A DNA stretch of 64,000 bases, taken from positions 62,001 to 126,000 of the forward strand of contig JAJKFJ010020804.1 in assembly GCA_027382625.1 (NCBI GenBank), written 5' to 3'. Of this stretch, positions 38,301 to 50,300 are shown piece after piece. Both the position numbers and the translations under genes were made by a program. The notes under the pieces were generated by a model. That model was not told the origin of the DNA. It did no database searches and saw only the letters and a program-made list of their open reading frames with translations. The stretch is from Tetmemena sp. SeJ-2015. Its lineage: Eukaryota > Ciliophora > Spirotrichea > Sporadotrichida > Oxytrichidae. Every line of letters begins with the position of its first letter. Position 1 is the stretch's first letter.

Positions 38301-41300
38301 ATGATATTTACTACAATAAATTAAATGAATTAACTCGAGGAAGGAGAACTCTTCGATATGAGCTTGCTTTCCATGCAAACAATCCCAACTACCTACTGGG
38401 CTGAGGGTACAGATTAAACCGAGCTACTTCTCAGGTCTATCATTTACATTTCTCACTCAAGGTTGGTCACTCTCTAAGATATCTATACCAAGGCTAATTA
38501 CATCTATTAAAGAAATTTAAAGATATCCCACTCAATTTATTTATCTATGAGACACAAACCAAAGCTCTTAATAAAATTTTCATTTTACAAATTTAGCATA
38601 GAGAGCATTTTGCGTTTACTTCCTTTATCATTATGGAGATCTGCATCTGTCAAATGTATCATTCATAAACTAATTTCCTTCTTTAAATAGACTTTTTAAA
38701 TTTACTAGACAGGTGTGAAAAACGAATTCACAATAGAGTAAAAGTGGATAAATGATGTAACTATTTTCACTTCTAGTACCAGTAACTTTAACTGTAAGTT
38801 CTTTCTATTTCCATTCATTAAATATAGATGACAACATGGTAGGGGAAATTCTACCTGCAATTGGTTGCTATGAAGATTTCTTCAGCAGTGACTTCAAAAC
38901 TCATTTAAATATGAGGTATAATATATAATTTAAACATTTTTCTTTATTTATAAACTGCTTGCAACTTTCAGCAGGTCACTTTCTTTAATAAAAAAAAAAT
39001 TTAAGGCACATTTAATGTTTATATTGATTTTCTAAGACTTGAGGATTGAAAGAGTAGTCTAAATCAAATTTAGCATTTCTTATTTTTATAAATCGTATCT
39101 CCAACAATAAAAATTTCAAACTATCCAAGCCCCTCCTTCTTCATTTAATTTAGTTAGTAAGTAATGGTTTCGTATAAGTGAACCAGAATTCTCCTTTGTT
39201 AAAATCTAAAATTTAGGTACTCCATGCCTTGTAAAAGCATATAGATCGACGGTTTATTTATTGACACTTACGACTGTAAGACATATTATTCTTTTAAGTT
39301 TTAATAAGGCGTACTTTGTGATTCCAGGACAATCAAATAGTTTTTTTTTTAATGTTTTTATAATTATTTCAGTATTTATTAATGTTACTAGCCTAAACCT
39401 ACGACATATCAATTCAAAACGTAGACATTAGAAACTATAATTAGAAATTTAAAACAGCAAAAATTGAAAAATTCAGTTAGACATTTGATCTCAAGGGCTT
39501 CAACAGAATTTTTACTCTCTAACTCAAGAAAAATTATTCATCCTTTTAATTTTAAAAGGAAAATGCCACCTACAACAAGCCAAGTATTACCTTGATTGTG
39601 TTTTAAATGAGCTCATTCATCTTTAATTAATTGATGAAGAATGTCTACATAAACAAGATATAAAATTATTTTTAGATTTATGGCTAGAGTGGAGTCTTTC
39701 TCTATGCAAATATTAGCGAATATAATTCAAATCTAAAATTTATTTTTTGACAATTTTTAATGATAGCTCTTCCCTATCCTCTGAAATTGCTATAACGTAA
39801 AAAATATTCTTTAATTTTTGCTTTCGATTTCTAGATCTAAAACGTCACAGTAAATACCGCCTACTCTTTAAAAAATGCGAACCTCTTGGAAATATTTGAC
39901 AGCTAACTATCTAACTTTACGTTCGACCAGCTCATGATTAAGAATACTTTATTTTTTACCAATGGCTTAGAGAAAGTATATTTTTATTTTAAAGGAGTTC
40001 TCATAATGATTTATAATTTATTAATTTAAAAATGGATAAATTGATTTACTCTTCAAATATGACAGTTCCTGCTTGCAATAGCGTTATAGTCTCAAATTCT
40101 AATTTCTAAGAAATCATATCCTTGGACATGTCCACCTTGAATTCTATATTTATTTAGTTTTAATGAATACGAAGCAGCAAGGATGGGCTCTGCACATTAT
40201 TGCAAAAAATTGTAAATTTTATTAAATAAAAAATTAAAATACAATATTAAGCTACTTCTAAAGTTTTTTCTCTCCATAATAGACCAATTTATTTATTATT
40301 TTAATAGTTAAAATTCAAATTTTAACTTCTTATCTGTAAACAACACAGTTGATGTTCATCATATTTTTTAAAAAAGAATTTTGAATGATGGAGCTGCTAG
40401 CTTTAGGTTCTTTTAAGGTGTTTTCAACTATACAAAGTAATTTCCTTTATATCTTAACTATTCTCTATAGTCTCTTGAGGGTTGAAAATAATTGCTTTAG
40501 AATATTAAATATATCTTCTAGCCATTTAATATATCACCTCTCCTAAATCTCGTTTTACAAGTGGCAAATATTTAGACACTCTATTCCACAAATATAGACT
40601 TCGGAAGCATATTCTACTTAAATGGAAATATATCGGGCAGCATTAATGTCACTTCAATCGAGAGCATCTACACTCATTCACTTCTAAATTATAATAAAAT
40701 AAGTGTTTTAAAAATATATGTATGATTGCTTTAATGCCTACAGAGGCGCAGTTTTTAATGTTCAGTCAAAAGAGCCAAACTCATTTATCAATTAATTGCA
40801 TCAATAAAATAAAATTTATTGAGAGAGGAAGCAACTATTCATGTAAGAGTTCAATTAAGATGAGACTATTTAACTTACTAATTTCTTTACAGATAACGTG
40901 GCAGGAAAGGGAGCAGCAATCTATTGCCAGAATTGTGTGATATTGGATTTTGGACTCTAACCTGCTTTTGAATACAACACTGCTTATTTATTATTTTATC
41001 AAGGAGGTTCATTCTTCTTATCCTACACAAATAAATTAAATTTAATTTTAATTAAAGTTAAAGTTATGAAGAGGCTAAATATTCCATAAATATTTTGATA
41101 AATTACTTCATAAACTACTCGGAAAATTCCTCATAGATTGATTGATTCACGTTTATTCCTTAAATAAGCGATAACTATAAATTATTTTTTCTATTATTAA
41201 AATATCTCAATTGCTATCATAGAAAATCCTACCATTTAAATACATGGATTAAATTAGTAAGGAAAAATTCTATTAAAGTAGGAATATTAATATTAATATT

Positions 41301-44300
41301 GTACTAAATAATTTTAATTAACAAAATATAAAGTACACTGACGAAATGGAAAATGTGATAGCTTTCTCTATAAGTGCTATTAATTATTGTTATTTAAAGT
41401 GAGTTTACCATCATGGAAAGTAATTTAATATTTTAAGTAGAACTTTGAACGATGGGGGATTCTTATACTTTGACTGTTCTGGCTGCAACCTCGTGATGAG
41501 AATTTTAAACACAATGATCTAAAATACGACTTTTATAATCCAATTAAAATAATAAATACGAGCTCATCTTATCTTTCCTCTACTTTTATCTCTGATGAAA
41601 ATTCAGTTTTCAATATAATATAGATACTTATTTTCGGAGGAGGGTTTGCCAAGATAAACTGCAACCTTAATACAATTTTTATTTTTTATGCAAGAATATT
41701 ACACTACAAGCAATAAGATCCAACTTCTCAGACGTGTCAATATTTAAATCTTTTAATATAATGAATTAATAAGGAAAATATAAAAATGAATTACTTCATC
41801 AAAATAATAGCAAATAATTCTTACTTAAAATAAAAAGTGAATTGAAATATTATTATTCATCCAAATGTAAACCACTCTTTTCAATTGTTTAAGAAAAGTG
41901 TACTAAAGCTAAATAAAAATAAAAAGTTATATTGCAACCTAACTTTATTAAGCAGATAAAATCTTCATTTTTAATTAAATTTGCCGAGAAATAGTAGCTA
42001 ATAAATCGCACAGAATCAAAATAAATAACAATAATCTCTCAGATTAATAATATGCTTTCAAAATTTAATAATATTTTCTGCTTATTTATTTCGTGGCTTC
42101 TTTAACGTAAAATAATTTTAAAATGGTGGAGTCTTCCTGATAAATGCTATACAAAAGATAGATTACTCTCTTTAAAATCTGTCTTTGCTTGATGTTCGAT
42201 CTAATTAAAAGGGTGGCTTCATTTTCGCTGCCACGAAGGGATCAATAAGAGGCAGTGGCTCTCGTCTAAATTTGAGGTGCCAAACAAACGTTGACTTCAG
42301 TATGATGCCCTAATAATTATTTTTGCTAATTTGCCTTTTTAATACAGACAATTATAGTTAAAATTTAAATGAAAATCGGAATTAAATTAAAATAATAAAT
42401 GAAGAGTTGTAAAATGTTGGCCGTTAAATCGTGAGATAACTAGTCCAATATGGGGCTTGTTCGATAGCTCTTCAAATTATAAGATGAGTATGTTCTACTG
42501 CCATTACGATAGAGGTGTCTAAGAAGAGATATTGATTACAAACTCTGAACCAAGAAATTAGCCAAGTTCAAAAATTGGGAGAGTCTTCCATAAAGCTATA
42601 CAAAAGATAGAACTCTCAAAACGTCTTTGCTGATGTTCATCTAATTAAAATGCTTCATCGATGCAAAGATCAAAAGAGCTGGACTCTCGTCTAAATTTTA
42701 AAAAGTTGATTATATTTATTAATAATTATTTCTGCTAAATTGCTTTTTAATACAGACAATTATTGCTTTCTTAAAATATCTAACTTAAGTTTTATAAATT
42801 TTAAGTTGATTATACTGAGGGATGGTATCACAGATTGGGTTCAGTCTTCTATCTTCGATCGGATGATACGTCTAAAAACCAAAAATATGTGCTTAAAAAG
42901 AATAATTTATGGCTTTAGTTTATCATTTCCACTACAGATAGATTTAAAAAGTCTTTACTTATAAGATTAAATATATAGCATGTTCGGTGCTTGTTTTATT
43001 ATGGGCGGAGAACGATTTAGGAGGCGCAGTATATAACCTCAACAATTAGCTTAGTATATTAAAATGTAAAAAGTATATTGAGCTTGCATTGACTGAGAGT
43101 AGAAATGCATTTATGTACCTGGCTGCAATCGAAGGAGGCGTCTACTATTGTTAAATATTTTTGCATTATTTTTTATTGCGATGGCTGCAACATTACTGCT
43201 ACAAATAATCAATTTATATAATCGAAATTGAATAGAGTATTTTACATCAAGTTTAACACCTACTCTAACTTATTTTGTCAAACTGGATGCGTAGTTCATG
43301 CCCGTTCTGGATCTAATAGAAAATATAATTGCAAAATAATCTCGAGTGAAGATAGAGTGGTCCAGCATAAGTAATATTGTTGCTGAAGTTGGTGGAGAAA
43401 ATTTAAAGCAATTATATTAAAAGAGGCACGATATATCTAGAGTAATATTTAATCCTTTTTCCTTCTTATTTTTTTTCAATAGATAAAACACTCTGTAAAA
43501 TTCACTAGGTTTGGCCAGCTCTGTTATCTTCAATGAATGCTTGATTTCTGGGATTTAGTCAAATTCTTCATTAAATAATATAACTATTTTCAGCAGCAGT
43601 GGCAGTCATTTATTCTTAATACTCAGATAAACTTAAGCCTTAGAAATTAATTTATATTTTACTACTATAATATTACTTTATCTAGTACCTCTCTTGCTGG
43701 ATGAGAAACATTAATTAACGTTTCATAGATTAAAAGCTTTATTTCTTGAAAACATAACACTAGAAAGATAGATACAGAGCTACGCGACAAGTTTATTTTT
43801 TTTACTATAAGCATCTTTGTGAACTTACTAGGGTCATTTTAAAGTTTCACAATAAAAGATTCAAATGTTGTGTTCGACAGAGTGCCTTCAGAGGATTAAT
43901 TTTTATATGAGACTAACTACATAACTGATCGCTTATTTGAAGTCATGAATTTCATGTATTCAGTCAGCACAAACAACACAATTAACTTCATTAACTCCAC
44001 ATTCTAAATTATATAGAAGAGTTTATAAATAGAAGAAATAATTGCCCCCCTCAGAAATTAAAAAGACGTGCCAAGATTAACTGTTAATTTGTATACAATT
44101 TTCAGCTGAACTTTTAAATAGAAAAATAATTTGGAATCCTACCAACACCCCATCTATCATCAGCAAAAGTAGCATATTTAAAATATTGTTGTGCCTACAA
44201 AACCCACCTGTTAAGGGGTAACAGATTTAAGCTCAAAAATAGGTAAATACCAAGAAGATTTTTTATTTAAAAAAATAGCTTTAATTCGAGGTAAAGGAAA

Positions 44301-47300
44301 TATAATTTCTCTAATGATTGATATATTAAATTGCACTCTTAGCCTTAGGGCTACTTTGAGATTGCTAAAGCTTTTTTTTTCTCCAAAAGTGGATATAAAT
44401 ATTAATTTAAAATATGGTACACCATCGCAACAATTTATGATATATTTCTCATTCCCCTATCAAGTAGCCTAATTTATTATCTTGCCTTAGGAAAAAATTT
44501 TAAAGTTTAAATTAGAATTCAAGAACAAAGATTAGCTAACCTATAAAAAGTCTTCAACAGCTTTGAGTTTTGCGAATGCTTCTGGCTCTACAAAAACTTA
44601 TTTAAGCAATTAATAATTTAAAAACTGAAATGCTTTCTTTATTGTAAAATTTTAAACTTTTGACGTTCTTTTAGTTATATCAAATCTGCTACTCTGGTAA
44701 ATTTAACTGGCAACAAAATTAATTTATATATAAAATTTTAACACGATACAAGACACCTACATATATAGCTATGGAACAGTTGTTGTATCGGGAGTCTAAT
44801 AATTGTACTCTATTAATATAATAGAGCTATAATTTTAGATTTTTAAGAAATATTTGTAACAATAAAAATATAGAAGAATCATTTTTAAATGTAGAATGCA
44901 ATACAAATAAATCTTTTTTAATTAAATGTAAATTTTATTCAGAAAATAGAAGTATTTTATGTATCGAGATATTTGATATTACTTTTAGAATTATTTCCTC
45001 TTTTTATGATTTCTCATATTTTGTATAAAAATCAATTTTTTATTTAAATATCTAGAAACTTCTTAAATTTTGATTATAATCAATTTACGAGATGTGCCTC
45101 ACTTCAAGGAGGAGCCTACACTATGACAGATCTCACAGGTATCTTTATTTGAAATTACAACGATACTTCTAGGGACAATTGATAATGATACTTATACCTC
45201 TGTTTATGCTTAAGGTTGCGGCGCTATATGCCATGTTGATGCTACACAATTAACTGTTCACAAATTTCTCAACTATATATTATTTGTGTTACTGGATCAA
45301 CCTTCATAGACGCAGTATCAGCACAAGCGGGCGGTGTTTTCTTTGCAGAAAGAATGAGCTCATCACTTTCCTAAAATCCCACTATAATAATCTTCAATAT
45401 ATTTCAATACATAAATATAACTCTTATTTTAATCTCAAAGTCTAAGTTCAAAACATTCGCTCTATGGTAAATGGAGGAGTGTTTTATCTGGACAACTAAT
45501 ATAAAATCACAATATATAATTAAGATAGTTTCTTATTACAACTATTAGCTTTCTCTAGAGGTGAATGATTGCACTTTCTAAAACGTAAGCGCTGTCTTAA
45601 GATCAGGAGGCCTCATTTATAACTGTTATCTCGATTATATTGTTATTTTTGCAGCTACTGCTGACTCAGATAACTATCACCAATTCTAAAATATTATGAA
45701 TAGATATTTTGAAAATTCTAGGATCTCTATAGCAGATTCTCTAATGCATAAATAAAAATCCTTATAATTGTTTATGCACGGAAAGATATTCTACAACACT
45801 GGCTCTGTAATTTATCTAAGCATCCAGAATACTTAGATAAGCTGTGATAGTGGCTCCTCATACTCGCCATATACGCTAAAGTCCACACTTAAGATTTAAT
45901 AAAAATATTTATAACATCACTCAAGGATTAGAAGAGTGGATCATCAGCAATTTATGCTGTCGGGATTATCAATGTCAAATAATCACAATTTAATTTTATA
46001 GAGTCAACTTCACAAAAGTAAACACTAAGTATTGCAATGAGGCATAGATGGGAGGAGTCGCTTATATGTCCAATGTAAAATTAATTCTTTATTAATTTTA
46101 TTTTATAGAATGTAAATTTCACTGATTAAGACTCTATCTACCAATTAAATTTATAATTACTCATAATATTAAATGTAAACTTTTGCTTCTTTTAAGTCTT
46201 AAATAGATAACAGTGCCTATCAAGGAGGTGTATTTAATATTCAGTCATCAAATGTTTCAGCTATAAACATTTAAACATTTTCAAATTGAAATTAAAACAA
46301 ATTGAGAAAAAAGTTATTAAATTATTAAAAAATCTTGACTATTTTTTTCATTTGAAAGTTTCTTATTTTTTCATAAATCACTTCATATAGCATTTACTTT
46401 AAACACCTAGTTAAATTACAAAGTAATAATAAAAGAAACTTCTAGAAATTTTTATAAGTAAACTTTGCATTTCTTAGTTTTTAGTAATGATACTTAGCTA
46501 TCTATCTGTCGTTAAATGCTTAGATTTTAAAATTTTTAATAAGTTAAGAAATAATATAAACATCACCATGAAAAATAACATAGCTTACCAGGGAGGAGCT
46601 ATGGTAATTGAGAGAACGAATTTAACAGCCTCCTATCTTACTCTGCTTGAAAATATAGCTATAGACAAGGGAGGGTGTCTTGTACTTTAAACTGACTCTT
46701 CTTTATTATATTCAACTTTAAAATATCTTCTTTCTACATATACTATTCAACATTCTAGAGCAACGAAGCCAATGAAAACTCCGCCATCTATTTCAATAAA
46801 AGCTAATTTTTAATGATTGTTTAAATCTATATCCTAGGCTCAAGTTTTGATATTTTTAATTATAAATTAGATAAGTTCAGTAAGCATTATCTCCCAATTT
46901 GTAAATCGTATGTAGTAAAATACCTCAATCATCTAGCATTCAAAGTTTTATTAAAATGTGGCTGCAGTCAGCAATAAATTAAATTTAATTTTACCAAAGC
47001 ACCACTATATTCGCTATGTATGCAAACTTAAAAGTATTGAAGAATAAATTTTTATTTAACTTTACTCTAAGCTATTGTGAATTCTATCAGAACAAAGCAA
47101 ATTCACTTTCAAAGAATATCTTCATAGGATTCACAGGCCTTACCATCAGCAATATTTTTATTTATGTACTTTTAAATATTTCTCTTTTTAAACAATTCAG
47201 TTTTTACAGATACTTTGAAGTAAATTTAAATTGCTTGCTAGATAACTTTCATTATAGCACAAAATTAGATGCGCTAGAACTTGAATTTTTAATTTAAAAT

Positions 47301-50300
47301 ATACCCAGATAAAAGGAGCTTTTATTCACAAAATTATAAATGTTAGATTTTAGGTTATTCACGCTCTAATGTTTGTAAACCTGAGGGTCTACAGCTCCTT
47401 ATTCTAGAATGGAAAAGCTTCCCAGGGTGGAGCTATATACATTTCTGGGTTATCTTTTAAAATTGAAGTTTTAAAATTAAATTTTATCAGACATAACTTT
47501 GCAGACTGTGAGTTTCAAAAATAACAAAGCGACTGATTCTGGAGGAGCTATCTATGCTTCATCATTCTCTACGTTGGCTATCACTACCTAATTCGATTAA
47601 AATTTGAAACAATTCTATATGAAATATTTGCTAATCTACATTCATCGATAATTATGCCTTGTATGGGGTTGGAGATATCTTTGCAGAATTTTGTAACAAC
47701 TCATTCTCAATCAGAGACACTTCCCTTTCTAATTCATTAGCAAATAAATCATTTTATCAGATTAAAATTAAATTCAAAGGCAGCTCAACTAATTACAAAG
47801 TTTTTTTTAATAAACTAATCAACATGGACCAAGTAGCATTTTTTGGTTCAGGAATCACTATGACAAGTAAGATTAACAAAAAATTCATTGACTTTTTAAT
47901 AGGACCTAAATCCCTTGTTAATGTAATCGATAACTATTTTAAATATATTAATAAGGGAGGAAGTATATACTGCCAGGATTGCTCCTATTTTCTTTTTATT
48001 ATTTTCACCTCAATAATTCTATCATCAACAAAAGTTACACAAAAATATGTTCAAGAGCAATTTATTAGAAAAATAATTGTTTAAGTTAGGCATTATAAGG
48101 AGGAGCAATTTATCTAGTAGAAACTGAAGTCAAGAAAAGTCTTTATAGCGTCTCAGAAACAAGATACAAAATGTTCAATACACTATTATCACAAAATACT
48201 GCTAGTGCAGAACACGGAGGAGCACTTACTCTCGAAAATGTAATGAATATGGAAATAGGCAACTCTTCATTCATCTCAAACTAATTATAATATAATTAAA
48301 ACTACGCTCTCTTGAATGGAGGCGCTATTTCCAGCGGCTGCTAGGCACCTGCTTATAAATGCATTTTGAAATTTTCTAGTAAGAATATCTTGAGCAACAA
48401 CTTTGCTAATTAATCTGGAGGTGGTGTATTTTGGTAAGACGTAGAACCCAAGTACGCATCCTTAACTAATACCTTTACATTCAAGAATAATTCAGCTAGA
48501 ATTTACGGAGATAAAAATTTAATAGAATACTTACAGGTATATTTAAAGATAATTTAGGGTCTTATTCTCAAAAGTTGGTGAAAATATCTGCGGATGATTA
48601 TCAAAAGTAAATGAGCAGAGTTTAGGGAAACTCTAATTCTGAAGATAGAATGCTTCTTTAATATTTAAATGCTTCAAACAAGTAACAGCTCAAATAATAG
48701 TGACAGTTTCAACGACACTTCAGCTTCTCTAAGCAACACTAGAAGCGGTGATGCGCTTCCAATCACCTATATAGCTTTGGCAGATAAGTATGGCTAAATC
48801 GTGGGAACTGATTCTTAGTCAAAGTTGCAAATATCCGTTTCAACTAATTCAAACTCAAGTCTTGTATACGCACCAGTGTTGGACGGTGAAACTTCTTTCT
48901 ATTCAAGCAATGGAGTATTTGTAGTTGATAAAGTGGCATTCACAGGCTCACCCGGCAGCGGATATTCCTTGGTCTTCAATACTGACGGTAAAAATATAGA
49001 TCCCAAATCATAAATGCTCTTGCATTATTATTAAGTTTATAGACTAGACCAAACCATCAAATGTTGAGTATAAAAAAGAGGTTTTAGATAATGAGACTGC
49101 CCAAATAAACTTTGTTTATGACATTTAACTTAGGGATTGTGCTGTTGGGAACAGTTTAACTCTAATGGATAGTAATAATTTTTAATTTGTTAAACTTTTA
49201 GATGCGTTGAATGCCCTGAGGGCGAAAGTTTTTCACTTGTAAAAATGATACAAAATAGATTTATAATTTTTATGACGTCACCTGGGCAATGTAAAACTTG
49301 CCCCTCTAGTCAAGCAATTTGCAATGGTGGCAGCAATAAATTACTCATTTAATTTGAGACAACTATTATAATATATTCGATTTCTTGATATTTTAATGAT
49401 CTTTTATCACGATAAATGTTGGCCCCTAGCCAGGTTATTGGAGGAAAAATAATCAAACTTACGTTTTCATTGAATGTTTTAACACTGAAGCATGTTTGTA
49501 AGATAATACAGCGGTTTCTTACATTTCAGAGGAATGATAGCTCCAGAAAATAATCCTTAAGGAAGTTGCATGACTGGCTATACAGGCATTCTTTGCTCAG
49601 AATGTCTATCAGGCTACAGCAGAACAGGAACTTATGAGTGTTCTCCTTGCCCAAATCAAGTAGCTAATTCCATGAGACTACTTGGAATAATTTTTGTGAT
49701 GGTAGTTGTTTTAGTCCTGCTGATCAGAGCAACTTTAAGCGGAGCAGCAGAAACGAAAAACGTAACATCTGTTTTCTAGAAGATTCTATTGAACCACATT
49801 TAACTCCTTATGGTGACCTCCTCTTTTGACTTTGACTGGCCAGATTCAGTTAAGAAATACTTTTCAGCTACAAATAACGTAGGCTAAGCATCCTAGCAAG
49901 TTCTTTCAGTTGATTGCTTTTTAAAATCGAATGGTGGAGATGATAAGATTTTTATTAATAAGGCAATAATATTTATTTTGTCACCATTTTACCTCAAACT
50001 ACTTTTGTATTCTTTACTTCCATTTCTCCTTTTCTTCATAAGCTTTGGCTTCTGGAGAATATAAGGTTATCGACTGAAAGACCCTTTGATAATGAGGATA
50101 AAAGGGATGTCGACCTTAGTTATCCTGCTATTTTTGGTGCATCCAAATATTGTCTCCTATGTATTTTCAGCTTTCAAGTAAGACCCTTAAATATTAAGTA
50201 ACCTTGCCATTTAGCTGCGTAGAAATTGATGGAGATGAGAGATTGAAAGAAGAGCTAAGAGAAGTTTGCTACAAAGGAGCTCATTACTTTTGGTCACTAG

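Noticed and set aside
36000..49000. CRISPR-like or tandem repeat array from the recurring GGA-coding (CTCCTCC/GGAGGAG) motif
   Set aside because: Units vary in length and sequence and lie in coding exons. They are protein-level beta-helix repeats, not a DNA array.
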